From contig JAEMBT020000006.1 of NCBI GenBank assembly GCA_018873245.2, positions 4,641,855 to 4,705,854 of the forward strand: DNA of 64,000 bases. Reading direction: 5' to 3'. This document shows, one piece after another, positions 48,676 to 61,200 of this stretch. The notes under the pieces are model-generated. The model did no database searches. It was not told the DNA's origin and was given only the letters and a program-made list of their open reading frames with translations. Source of the DNA: Archegozetes longisetosus (lineage: Eukaryota; Arthropoda; Arachnida; Sarcoptiformes; Trhypochthoniidae). A program made the translations under genes and the position numbers. Within the stretch, counting starts at the first letter, position 1, and every line of letters begins with the position of its first letter.

Positions 48676-49893
48676 CATATCTCTCATAGAAAAGTTTGAG
48701 ATCAAGTTAGAGTCAAGGGATTCCTTCTATAGACTTAATGATATAAGACTTAATACGAATTAAAGTTAACAAACACTTTTGCTGAGAGAATTAATCTTTC
48801 TTTGATTGGAATCGGATATTTCTTATAATGGGTATGTCACTCACCAATTCAAATAATTACGAAGTATTTAATTAACTGTTTGTAATTTCACATTTCAGAA
48901 ATGATGTGAAGGATAGACGACAAGTATTTGTCATTCATTCAATTTAAATGCGTAAACACGCATGAAATCAACTCTTCTCAATCAAAATCTATTTTATATT
49001 CAATTTTTATCCAAAGTATAGTTGCAATTGACTGAATCGCTAGTGGTCAGCATCATTTGCGATTTGAATGTAAGTTACCAAAGTAATAGTTAATCATATT
49101 TTTATTGATTGTCTCATTCAAATTGATTTAGAATTTTTAAAATGACATTTTAGGCAAGTCTTATTCATATTTAATGGTGTTTATGGACATATTCAGTACT
49201 TTGTAGAGACAAATATAAAGAGAAATGTCTTTTACGTATTAAAACAAATTTTTAACTCATAGCGTCTATTTTGATGTTATGAGTTCTTGAAATGTGTCAA
49301 TCAAATCAATGTAGTTACTCGAAAAAGTCTTTAAATAAGGATAATATTCAAAAGCATTTGATTGTAGTTTTATTTTAATATATTTTTCAAATTTGAGAAT
49401 TTAATCGAGTTGAGGTTGTGCACATCTTTAGAAACCTTCAGAGTGCAGTAGAATTTAATATTTAAATTAAGCCGAAAATTGAATTTTCCTTTTAGAAAGC
49501 CCAATAAGTTGCATAAAAAACTTTCACTACAGTCTCGAGTTAGTCAAAAATATGATTAAAAGTAACGTTCTATAGTTGTACTTCATGAATTAAGTTTATG
49601 ATAGATTTGTATTGTCAATATTACTAATCTTAACTAAAATTCAAGTTTTGCTCGCAGTAATACGTGGGTTAACCGCGATGCCAAAGCCAATTCCTTGCAA
49701 AATAAGTTCAAGTCTTTTAAGGCATGAGACAATTAATAGTTTGGAACTATAATCAAATGCACGAATAAAATAATTGATCACAGCCTTCAGTTGGAGGCAA
49801 AGCTGAGAAAACTTTGCGATTTATGATATTCAAAACTGGTTTCGTTCGATTATCAGTCCATTTGGACAGAAAGGGATATTTTTTATTCTATAT
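48676..49893 (+). pseudogene. Alpha-arrestin copy 4, decayed, last exon missing
   Basis: Exon 1 remnant from 48676 keeps SLIEKFEIKLES but has lost the initiator ATG and then the frame. Its donor after TATAATGG (gtatgt) is the best-preserved of the family. Exon 2 starts at 48899, exon 3 at 49154 and exon 4 at about 49785-49893; exons 2 and 3 carry frame-breaking changes. Sequence after exon 4 continues directly into DNA that in the left arm lies beyond exon 5, so the last exon was deleted. The intact alpha-galactosidase gene follows at 50180. Confidence 0.85.
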
Positions 49894-50179
49894 TGAGGCA
49901 TCTAAAATTGCAATCAATTTAAGAATTATGTCAATAATTGATTTATTGGCTAGAAATAATTGCATTTAAATAGTTATAAAAATTAAAATTGTACCAAATT
50001 GAAGAAGTTTTGTTTTGTTAAATCGCGTCAATTTGTTTGCAACATTTGGTTGTAGTTCATAAGAAATGTGTGAGAAATAATACAAATGTTTTAACTTTTA
50101 ATCTAAATGATAGATTCATTTTAGAAATTAAACATATTGAAAGATATTTTGAATTATTTTTCGAAACATATTATTGAAA

Positions 50180-52117
50180 ATGTGGAATAATTTAGTTTTA
50201 TTTCTGTGTATAATAGAATTAGTGACGGGACTCGACAATGGTTTGGGTCGCACTCCACCGATGGGCTGGCTGTCATGGGAAAGATTTGGGTGCGTTACTG
50301 ATTGTGATACTTATCCCGATTCTTGTATTAGTGAACGGCTGTACAAAGAAATGGCTGATCGCATAGTTGAAGATGGATTCAAGGATCTGGGATATGACAA
50401 CGTAAATATAGACGACTGTTGGTCTGAAAAGGAGAGAGACTCAAGCGGTAAACTGGTTGCAGACAGAAAAAGATTTCCGAATGGTATCAAAGCATTGGCT
50501 GATTATATGCACTCAAAAGGCTTGAAATTAGGAATTTATGGTGACGTTGGAACTAAAACCTGTGGCGGGTATTACTTCTTTGATGTTTTACTTGTTTAGA
50601 TCCACTGAAAAATATGTTGTCCTCTGACTTAAATGTGAAAACTTGTCAAAAACTTAGTCTTATAAACTTTGATAAATGAGAGAATGTTTTTGATAGATAT
50701 CCAGCACAGTTTGGACACTACGAAACTGATGCTAAGACATTCGCCGAATGGGGTATCGATTCTCTAAAATTCGATTCTTGTAATGAAGATCCTAAAAAAT
50801 TTGATGTTCTCGTACCTGAAATGGAGAGAGCACTCAATGAAACAGGTATTTAAAGATGAGTTATTTTGTTGTATAATTGCCACATATTTTTAGGCAGAAA
50901 AATCTTATTCAACTGCGAATGGCCGGGAGGTCAAGTTATATACAATATTACACCAAATTATGATTCTGTTACAAAAACCTGTAATATTTTCCGCAACTAT
51001 TATGATATCTTTGATACTTGGAATCCATATGTCACGAGAATTATTGATTATTATGCCAATAATCAAGATCTATTCTCCAAATATAATGGTATTTAGAAGA
51101 TCAATCTTTCATTCATTAGAAATAGTCGATCGAAATTTCCTTATTTACTTTTTCTGTTGTAATCATTTTCAGGTCCGGGACAGTTCTTCGATCCTGGTAT
51201 GAAACATTAGATTAAATTCTTTTAAAAAACTCGACGGATATAAACATTAGACAAAATAGGCAGAAAACAGATTAAATTCTAGGATTATTTGTCAATTACT
51301 TAAAATCAATTTTGTGAAGTTATAGTTAATTCTGTTGTTCACAGTATTGCTACCAAATGGGGTCTCGAAATAGCTTATTATAAATGTTTGTCTCTAAACA
51401 TTTTTCTATGGCATTAGTTTATGAAAATTATAAAATGACTCAAATATCATATTTGGTAATTAGATATGTTAGTTATCGGTAATTTTGGTCTATCATTGGA
51501 TCAAAGTAGAGCTCAAATGGCTATTTGGGCCATTTGGTCGTCACCTCTTTATATGTCAAATGATTTAAGAAAATTAAGACCAGAATTCAAGAATGTATTA
51601 CAGAATAAGAAAATAATTGATGTTAATCAGGATAAACTTGGAATTATGGGTAAACGTGTGCTCAAAGTAAACATCAAATTTTCGAAATTTTTTTTATTGT
51701 TATAAAGATGTGAATTACTTCTGAATTTCTGAATTACAGGAAAGTTCAGTCGAAGTGTGGGTCAAACCAATGAATCCTATTGTGAATGAAGTTTATTCTT
51801 ATGCGATCGTATATTTCAATACGAACATTGGACACAATTCAAGATATGTATGACTCATTTTATTGTTTTATTCAACAAAGCAAAATACATTTTTTAATGA
51901 GATGTAAAATTGAATCTGTTTTCAGTATTCGTGGCCGCTCTCAAGACTCCTTCCAAAAAGTGATAAAAATAGTACTTTTAATGTTTATGATCTGTTTGAA
52001 GACGAGGGAAAGGCAATAATCGCTACTCTTAAATTTAGTGACAGCTTAAAGTTATTAGTCAATCCTGGAGGAGGAGTTAGAATGGTTAAGTTAGTTCCAG
52101 TAGAGGCCTATCATTGA
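50180..52117 (+). CDS. Alpha-galactosidase (glycoside hydrolase family 27), intact copy
   Basis: Secreted or lysosomal enzyme that removes terminal alpha-linked galactose from glycans and glycolipids. Seven exons, 50180-50568, 50697-50845, 50894-51088, 51173-51196 (24 nt), 51464-51666, 51740-51847 and 51926-52117, join in frame to 419 residues, close to the animal family length (410-430). Residues 1-17 are a signal peptide. The nucleophile is Asp156 in LKFDSCN and the acid/base is Asp217 in [11 protein letters not shown]. The substrate-recognition segment is CEWP (Glu188), as in alpha-galactosidase A, rather than the CSWP seen in alpha-N-acetylgalactosaminidase, so galactose specificity is favoured. 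The N-terminal cysteine pattern ([14 protein letters not shown]) and [13 protein letters not shown] are conserved. I start at ATG 50180; a TTG two codons earlier is not used. It is the only working copy of three here. Confidence 0.95.
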
Positions 52118-53385
52118 ATATCAATAACTTTTTGTTAACAGTTGCTTCATTTAATCATAAATGATTATTTCTTGACGAAATTCCAGTTTGTGATGAATTG
52201 ATTAATTTTTAAGTCATTTACCTAAATCTTGAGAGTTAAATAAAAAGAGTTTTATTCATTGCTTTCATAGTTATTCAAATTTCAATAAGATCTCTAACTC
52301 AATAAATTTTAACATCAGAAGATCTATGGTTTGGATTAAAAGTTTAACAAACTGCATATTATTAGTTATAAATTTCTGCCATATGTCTCTAAGTATTCCA
52401 AAACAAGGATTGCGTTCATAGTAATTACATGACTTTTTCGTTACAGTATTTAGAAATTATAGCCATCTCGATATTACAGCAATACTTATTACAATTTTTT
52501 TGATCACAATTATATAAACAAATGTATTTTTACCTTTAAATCAACAACAAAATTAGAGTGCCCACTTGTCTTAAATCGTTCAGAATTGTCAAGCAAATCA
52601 GGTATTGAGTCTTTTTTCTTGCAAAGGTATTCTATAAGATTTATGATAAATTATAACCATGAACTGTATCGAACGGACAGTCGGAATGATCTCTTCTTAG
52701 GAAAAGTTGATTCGATTGGTTGTTTCTAAAGCCCATCAGATACTAATGTAGAGTAAAGACGTTGTAAAGTTGGGGTAAATGCATGATTGTAAATCAATCG
52801 CAAGTCGTCTTTTTTTAAATAGATAATTAATATCAGTTGGAGTTCAGCTAGGACTGAAATGCTCAAAAGTTTGATAAGGAAACAAATAATCTCAAAAAGA
52901 ATTGAAACCATGCATGAAGAGTACCAAAGCTATAGTTCCATGAAATATAACATGGACATTTGAGTAGATATTTTATTTAAGTAGAAGTAGATGCTAAAAA
53001 ATAAGTGTATCTTAATTTTGTATCGCGAAAATCATAACACAATACTATTGATATTAAGCAGTGAATGTGCGTGTTTGTGTGCGCGCCGAGTCTCCATTCA
53101 CCCGCGTGCAACCTGCAGTTCATTTACCAACGAACACCATCGACCTGAAACTAGCCAGCAATGTGTTAATTTTTTATACACTATATTGGCAGTACAAGAT
53201 TGACGTTAGATAAAATAAGACCGTATATTCTTGAAAATACCTAATCCGCAAAAGTGATCTACTCCAAAGTCATATGAGGTTGAAAAGAAAGTCTGAGTAT
53301 TTTGACCGTGTTTAATCAACATTATTTTTGTGAAGAATGGTTATGTTTAAAAATCAATTTCAGTTGCATTTCCGTATATATATTA
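52118..53385. other. Intergenic stretch after the right arm
   Basis: Arm similarity ends near 52110. No gene is seen. A small GC-richer patch lies at 53077-53160 but shows no domain. Confidence 0.45.
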
Positions 53386-53920
53386 TTTGTCTACAATTTT
53401 CTTTTGGAATTAATTTTGGTATCTATTGATAATCAGTTCTTAAGCCATGTCTTCAGATGAACTCCACATAAGACATTGCGGATGAATCCAGGCTAATGGG
53501 TCTAAAGGGGCTCCTGACCCCCAAGTGTGATAGATCATTGGATCCAGCTCATCGAGCTGAATATTTTGATACCACACTTGACCACTTCTGGCCAACTAGA
53601 CCTAACTCCCTAGAAAATGGATAAATCTGACTTTACCAAGTTATAACCCAAACCATGTTATTCATTACGAGGTACTAAACCAAACAAAGATGGATATCTC
53701 GAGAACTACTTGTGATAATTGGCTAAGTGAAGTATCAAAATGCTCAGTTTGATATCCAAAGTCTAATGATATATCGCTAGGCTGGGTCAGCCACTTCCGT
53801 CGGGAATTGGCCAGAAGTAAAGCATGCAATGCCTTATGTGGAGTTCATCTGAAGACATTGCTTAAGAACTGATTATCAATAGATATCAAAATTAATTCCA
53901 AAAGAAAATTATAGACAATT
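53386..53920. mobile_element. Foldback element
   Basis: Arms of about 105 bp (53386-53495 and 53820-53920) pair. Both contain GAACTCCACATAAG or its complement and GATAATCAGTTCTTAAG. A 320-bp middle shows weaker internal symmetry. No open frame of note. Confidence 0.72.
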
Positions 53921-54292
53921 AAGATCTTATGTTGGCGAAGGCATTGAAAAAATAATTTTTAACCAACATTATTATTCTGCTATAACATTAATATTGTGGA
54001 AACTATAACAAATTAATTAGCTGGAAACTTCCTTCTTAATCGAATGAATAAGTAAAGGTATTATAAGACTATTGTTGACAGTACTATATTTGCTAAATAA
54101 CAAAAGTACATTTGCTTTTGTTAGATTCTTTGCTTTGCCGGGAAAACTCCGAAATTGCTAATTTAATATTGGCTAAACCCTGTTTTTCTGTTTCTATTAG
54201 CAGATTTTCATTTTTTATCAGAATAAATGCACTAAATGTAATAAATTTCAGGTTCAGTAAATTTAGTTAGTAATTGTTTTGTATACTATAGT

Positions 54293-54307
54293 ACCACCAC
54301 CACCACC

Positions 54308-54342
<35 letters not shown>

Positions 54343-54345
54343 CAC
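54293..54345. repeat. (ACC)n(ACT)n trinucleotide repeat
   Basis: A run of ACC passes into a run of ACT. On the minus strand it would read as Gly-Ser runs, but there is no support for coding. Confidence 0.9.
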
Positions 54346-55044
54346 TTATAATAATATAGTATAAAGCGATATAAAAGAGCACAATGTAATGTGAAATAGT
54401 ATTAAGGCAGCTGAAAAGTAATTGCATATTCATGTCTCCTTGAAAATAGGTATAAAAATGACATTCTGGTATTATAAAACGTAATTGATTCCAAGCTTTA
54501 TGACAACTTCCAAACCCTTTGGTAGTCTTCATATTCAAATGATGGCATTCTGTAAATTAAGTTTGCAAATAACTTCATGATAAGCAACTTCTAAATCAAG
54601 TTCACTTGCAAATCTTTTACTATTGTTTGGCTTCTTAATTCTAGCGATGCCGCCATAATCACAGGAGTTCAAATCAGAGATATAAGGGGATACTTTGATT
54701 TCCCCTATCGATGTTTAGTCAGGAAATCCTTGACATTTTGATGCTTTTTGTGGTCTTCCACTGTGGCTCATCTCGACATGATGTACGCCTTTCATCCAGA
54801 AATCGATGGTAAAGATTATTACCTGAACTTGCATTTACATATAACATCATGTTACTCAAGATTTGGACTAAGTTTTAATGTGTTTTTAGTTATGATAGAA
54901 CTTGAAAAATATGAAGTTTTGTACTACATTACACAAGTAATAAGAATGAGCTTATGAAACAACTAATAATGGTCCCAATTCAACACATCCTCGGAATCTT
55001 TTAATGGCACTAACAATAATTCTCTTGGCAGAACCTGGCAACAA

Positions 55045-56273
55045 GATTGGCATTTCCTTCGGATGAGTTTCGTTTATCAGTAAGTCGAACTATATCGGCC
55101 ACACTCAATCCAAGTTGATTGTCCTCGATCAACCTTTTGCCTTTTAGACCATTTTTTGAGCTATCAAATCCTAATCTGGAGAAGACAAGTCGGGTAAGTA
55201 TGAAGGATGAGATTAAGACTAACTTCTGGTCAGTTCCAACATTAAAAGCTGTCGCTTGACAGGATGGCTTTTCATATTGGCTCTGACTATATGTTAGTCT
55301 TCATCGCATCCTTCATACTTACCTGACGGAGATTAAGAGTAAAGTATATTTTGGCAGATTCCATGTAAGAGATCAGCGACAGGTGAGAAAAATTTCATAA
55401 TGCTCGCTTTTGTAAAGTACCCAAATATGCCTTAAATAAGCATTCAAATTTTAAACTAACTACAATCCAATTTCAGTGGTTATAAATCTCAATTTTTGAA
55501 GACATAAATACAGTAAAAATTTGTGATATTACCTGTAGTTTAATTTTTAATCCTTGAGAAACAAAATTTTTGAGCGTTACACGATTTCCCCCCATACTTT
55601 TGAGCTATCAAGTCCTAATCTGGAGAAGACAAGTCAGGGAAGTATGAAGGATGTGGAAACTTTTGGCAGCACCTCGCAACAAGATTGACAATTCCTTCGG
55701 ATGAGTTTTGTTAATCAGTAAGTCGAACTATATCGGCCACGCTCAACGCAAGTTAATTGTTCTCGATCAACCTCTTGTCTTTTCAACCATTTTTTGAGCT
55801 ATCAAACCCTAATCTGGAGAAGACAAGTTGGGTGAGTATGAAGGATGCGATGAAGACTAACATCTAGTCAGAGCCAATATGAAAAGCTATCCTGTCGAGC
55901 GACAGCTTTTAATGTTGGAACTGACCAGATGTTAGTCTTCATCTCATCCTTCATACTTACCCGACTTGTCTTCTCCAGATTAGGACTTGATAGCTCAAAA
56001 GTATGGGGGGAAATCGTGTAACGCTCACAAATTGTGTTCCTCAAGGATTAAAAATTAGACTACAGTTAGTATCACAAATTTTTACTGTATTTATGTCTTC
56101 AAAAATTGAGATTTATAACCACTGAAATTGGATTGTAGTTAGGTTAAAATTTGAATGCTTATTTAAGGCATATTTGGGTACTTTACAAAAGCGAGCATTA
56201 TGCAATTTTTCTCACCTGTCGCTGATCTCTTACATGGAATTCTACCAAAATATACTTTACTCTTAATCTCCGT
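55045..56273. mobile_element. Composite foldback element with internal hairpins and direct repeat
   Basis: Outer inverted arms run from about 55327 to 55640 and from about 55950 to 56272, with ACGGAGATTAAGAGTAAAG at the outer tip. Inside and to the left, a segment of about 160 bp occurs as direct copies at 55045-55205 and 55676-55845 (word AGTCGAACTATATCGGCCAC). A hairpin with AAAGCTGTCGCTTGACAGG-like sequence occurs twice (55205-55315 and 55843-55965). On the minus strand the direct repeat has a short open frame with no recognised domain. Confidence 0.7.
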
Positions 56274-57313
56274 TTAATGATAGATTCACTACATTAATAT
56301 TCATAGATTGCAAGTTTTTTTTATAACTTTGGCCGTAATTCTCGGGCTTTACGTCATATTTGCTGCAATTCTGTCATCAGTTCGGTTGTTGCATAACGTT
56401 TTCTACCACTTCATACTAAGTTATGAACTGTTCTAAAAGTATTGACTTAGGGCTTAAGTGTGAATTAACCAAATTGCCAGCATGGGAAGGAACGCGAGTT
56501 TGGGCGAGGAATTAAACAATTAGAACTTAACTGTCCTAAGATTCTGTCAGCTAAACCTAAACAAAATTTAAAATAGAAGATTAAGAGTTATGAAGTTTTG
56601 AAAATTTACCCTTAGCTTCAGTGTTATTTGTGAATAAGACTGATAAACATATGAAGGACTACATCGTATCTTTTCGGCTATGGTGCGATATTGTTTGCAT
56701 TTATTTCTCATCCGAAACATCTGAAGACGTTAGGCTTGAGTGAATTCTTGTAATTTGACCACTTTTTTAAGAAACTAACTTTAAGTCGATATATTTCGAT
56801 TGAAAAATATTGTCAAGTCAAACAAGGATTTCATTAGAGTCTTTGACTGCAAGATGGGCCTCTTCTCTGCCTCAAAATGTCAAAAGGGCTTATCTATTAA
56901 AGCATTCATTGTATTTAGCTCCTTAGCCATTCAAATTTACTAATTCAATATTTTTTAATCTGAACCTTACATTAAGATTATGAATATAAGAATTAAACAT
57001 TACTCTTAAGTTGAAAGAGAATCTTAACTAAGAATTTAGAACTAATCCAACTTTTGATACCTTTATTAAGCTTTTATCCTGACATCAGCCTGATATGAAT
57101 GGGAGCTTGTAGTAATAATCACTTGTATAATATTAAATCATTGATATGTTGTATTATTTTTGTTTTTATATTATCAAAACTTTTTTCGATAAAACTTATC
57201 AAAGACTTATCTAAATATTATTTAGCCATTAGTTATGAGTTGAATAATTTATTGAAATCAAAACTTATATGAACATGTCTTAATTTATGCATTCTGACGT
57301 TTGAGTCACAAGT
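56274..57313. other. Intergenic stretch
   Basis: No gene or repeat structure is seen. Confidence 0.4.
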
Positions 57314-57532
57314 GTGAGGCTCAGATTCAAAATGATTCAATCAATCGATGAGAATAAGCGACCAAAACTTAATACTGAACATCAAATTTTTGCCTGGGTT
57401 TTATCATTAGTAAGATGTCCTTTGAAATCTGAATATAGAGAAGAGGCTCTTGCGGCCAAGCTTCACTTGTTCTTGAATAAAACAATTTTGGCTAATCATT
57501 CTGTTATAGCCTCTATTCAACTGGTACAGTAG
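57314..57532 (+). CDS. Possible exon of unknown protein
   Basis: An open frame of 72 codons with a protein-like, helix-prone composition (EHQIFAWVLSLVRCPLKSEY) and a GT (gtacag) near its end. No domain is recognised and no partner exon was joined. It may equally be chance. Confidence 0.2.
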   Translation: MRLRFKMIQSIDENKRPKLNTEHQIFAWVLSLVRCPLKSEYREEALAAKLHLFLNKTILANHSVIASIQLVQ

Positions 57533-57904
57533 AAAGATCATATTCGCAGTGAGAGACCTTTGGATTGAGACTTACTTTTCTTTCTAACTAAGCATATTCT
57601 AATTAACTTGCAAGCAATAAAATGCCATAAAATTCAGTTAAAATAAACATTTGAAAAGTATGCGAATTTCGATTTTCAAAAGTTATGTTTATTTAATTGA
57701 CCACAAATCGTACTTTTAAGTATTTAAAGTGAAAATTGTAAGATTCTTAGAATTGAAATTTATTTTTCATAAGAACTGTAATTTTCATAAGAATTTGACA
57801 TACTCATAGCCAATGAATGAGCATCAAGTGGTGTGCGTAGACCTCGAATAGTGTGAGCCTCGAATAGTGTGAGAATGTGCGTATTATGATGCATAAAAAA
57901 TAGA

Positions 57905-58249
57905 ATGAATGCTGAGTTAGGTGTAGAGTCTGAAGAAGGAATCATTTGCGGTAGACTTTTGTTAAAGATCATAAGATCTAAAATACAGACTAAACTTTAC
58001 AATATAATGAGTTTTTGTAAGTTTATTCTAGGAATAGCAAATAATTCTCTTGAATCAAAAGTTGAGAATTCAACTCTAAAGAAATCAATTGGGCTGAGGC
58101 TTAATGTCAAACGAATACCACATATTAGCAGAACTATTAAGAGGTGCTACAAAAAGAATCAAGTGTTGGACAGATGGAAATGCTCAATTGCCGAACATTA
58201 TTGCAACGAGGACTTCAAGAATATTGAAGCATTGGATCAGGTATTTATT
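57905..58249 (+). CDS. Possible exon of unknown protein, 5' of the LRR gene
   Basis: An open frame of about 115 codons ending at a plausible donor (CAG followed by gtattt at 58250). The second half is basic, with several Cys and Trp residues (RTIKRCYKKNQVLDRWKC). It could be an upstream exon of the leucine-rich-repeat gene at 62815, whose first exon must lie upstream if the acceptor there is real. That link is unproven. Confidence 0.25.
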
Positions 58250-58252
58250 TGA

Positions 58253-61200
58253 AAACTTTTGTGTTAGAATTTTATTGCAGTCAAAATTTTTAATTTTCTC
58301 TATTAAGTCAATTGAAATCAATTTGAATATTGAAAACGTGTGCGGTGCTTATTCTAATACTTTTATACTCAAACTGGTAATAATTTTATAGATATTTTAA
58401 ATCGTTATAATTGAACCTATATATTGGGCTCGAAGAGAGAATCTGCGCAAAATTCAATTGCTTATAACTCTTAATGAACGAGAAAAAAGGATATTTTAGA
58501 TAGAATTAACGTAATAATAGATAAATAATTTTAGTTGTTGGTAATGATCTGTCGTCGGGCGCGATTTATGTTTTAGTTTCAGTATGCACTAACTTATCTT
58601 GGAAATAGCTTTCTGGTAATTTCTTCATTTCATTCTAAATCTTTTAATCAATTGTTCAACAGATGAATGTATAAAATATGAATCATGGCCGTAACCATTT
58701 GAACCATCTATTGTATAACAACTTTTGTTGTCTCCAATAGTGTGTTGTTAGTGATGGTTTAATAGCATCCATTCTTTATTCATTTAAACAATTTTTTGCT
58801 TTAATTTTTGATTTTCATTACTTCTTTGAGCAGTCTTTGAACTTTTTTGATTCCTTATTTAACTAAATAACTTTTAGCAGTTTTATCACAAATATTTAGT
58901 CCGTTTCCCAATTTTACACAACTTATACAAATTGTTCAGTATATTCTTCCAATTATCTTCTATGATTTGTTAGGCTTTCAGTCACTATCAGATTTCCTTT
59001 CGGGTTTGTTATTTTCTATTCGACTTATTTCACGACGCACAGTTGTTGTGCCATTACCTGTCCTAAAAAGATGACAGCATTTGGTTTCCCTTATCTATAT
59101 TTTGTTTATAGGAATTTGCAATCAACATTATTCTCTTATCTTCATTTAACGTTTGCATGTTTACTAAATATATTTATTCAACCATATCAAATTCTAAAAA
59201 CTACGATAACTGCACAAATTAATTTATGTACCCGGATTTTTGAAAAAACCTATATACGCATTACATGTAGACTTATTTTGCGCAGATTTTTTCTCCGAGT
59301 ATGTTAATCTTCACATCAGGGAAATCTTGAAGAGTTCAAGTCAAAATAGTTTACTTAACCGTCTTTCACATTCATAAATCTATCACATTATATATTGATT
59401 TAAATGTTATTTATCGATTTCTAAGATAAAATTTTCAAAAAAATCATGTGAAATAATCAAATTTGAATTTATAGCGCAAGATCCATCCATTTTCAACCCA
59501 CAAAACAGGGAATGACATTTGTAAGTCTTTTTCATGATCAGACTTAGGATAAAGGAATGCCATAAAACAATAATTTGACAAAATACTTTATTTTAAGGAC
59601 TACGATATGAAAGAGTAAATAGCATCAAGTAATAGCATCCAAATAATTGCCTGAAAGTTGAGCGCAACCAGGTTTCAGATTCAAAATCTAGCGCACTTAA
59701 ACTCAAAATGATTTTTTCATTATATTTTTATTCATTTAAAATCAATTTTAAATTATAAAACTCATGAAATCCATAAAATTAGGCAGAGATCAGACTCTAA
59801 ATGTTTGCCTTAATTTGGTAGTAGGCTCTTTTGCGTTTTATGTAATTTGCTTGAGCCAGAGAGAGGACAAAAATGTTATGATACTTAAGTATTATCAATT
59901 AATATATGATTACTGATTCGCGGTTAAAACTTGTTCAATAATCACGAAAAATAAAAATCTTATTCAAGGAAACTTTAACTAGATTTTTGTGTTATGAGAT
60001 ATGAATGTAAGTAATAACTAAGTTTTTAATTAATAATAATTGCGTAAGCTTGTCGAGCAAGTAATTCATATTTTCATTATTTTCATAATAAGTGAAAAAA
60101 TTAGTACAGAACAACTTATTACAATGATAGTATTAATTTATCTAAATTTATAGTCAATAAACGAAACACAAGTTTCTTGAAACATGAAGTTAAACATATT
60201 AATATTTTCTGGAATAAGCAAAAATGAGTGTCATAAAATTGATTAGGATTACTTACGGAAAATAATGCAATAATCTTTAAACTCACTTATTAGTAGAATT
60301 ATTTTAAAATTGTATATTAATTTGGAAAAGTTCATATCAAAATCACAATATTTTAAACTCTACGAAAATAGATTAACTGTAAAATAAAATGGTAGAAATA
60401 CCCAATCAGCTGAACTTTAGAGATGAAAATTCTCTATAAGAATTAATAAACTTTTGGTGATTAAATTGATTGCAAGACAAAAAGCAATATAAACAAGTAA
60501 TATGATATGTTTTATAACATAAATAAATAACTATTCTGACTACTATCTACACCAACTATATGAAATGTAAAAGTTTAAAACAAAGCTTGAACTTGAGAAA
60601 ACGATGTTCATAAGTAAAGTTTCATGTGTTGAATGCAGTTAAATGTTTTATTTGTTTGAGAGAATAGTTTTCAACTTTAGACAAACTAATATACATATCA
60701 ATTTGCTTAAAGTTCACTTTAGAACTATTCTGTCAAATAGAAACATAAAACATTTGACTCTACTCAAAATAAAACTGAATTTTCATCAATAAGTCAAATA
60801 AAAAGTTTATGAAGCAGTCTTTAGTTTTGCAGTTTAGTTGTAATTAAAGCGTGTCTTCAATATGTTAGTAAAAATATTAAAATAATAGCTTAAAGAACGC
60901 TTTTGGATACTTCTTGTGAAATTAACTTTTAAGCAGTTGAATTTACGCCTAAACAATTATTGGAATGTAAATTAAGTTATTTATTAATTTTAGTAACATA
61001 TTGAATACATGTTTTAACAACAAAATACTGCAAAAATAAAGACTGTCTCATGGACTTTTTATTTGGCTCATTGATGAAAATTCAGTTTTATTTTCACTCA
61101 TATTTTGATAATATAGTATTGAGTTTATAGACTCTGACTATTAGACTATTTGACTTAGGATGAATAGCCAGTCTTATCTGATTGAGATCTTGGTAAAGAA

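Larger units (their letters stand above)
42721..52110. repeat. Right arm of the large imperfect palindrome
   Basis: Inverted counterpart of 16330-26131. Relative to the left arm it has a 612-bp hAT insertion (47914-48525), lacks the MITE at 21988-22230 and has lost the arrestin last exon (equivalent to about 18.5-19.2 kb). Confidence 0.88.

Noticed and set aside
50174..50179. TTG start two codons before the alpha-galactosidase ATG
   Set aside because: ATG at 50180 gives a normal signal peptide; a TTG start is not expected in an animal gene.
53077..53160. GC-richer patch that might be an exon
   Set aside because: No recognisable protein segment and no consistent splice sites.
54263..54538. 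Minus-strand frame with Ser and Gly runs
   Set aside because: The runs are the ACC/ACT microsatellite read on the other strand; no domain or splice context.
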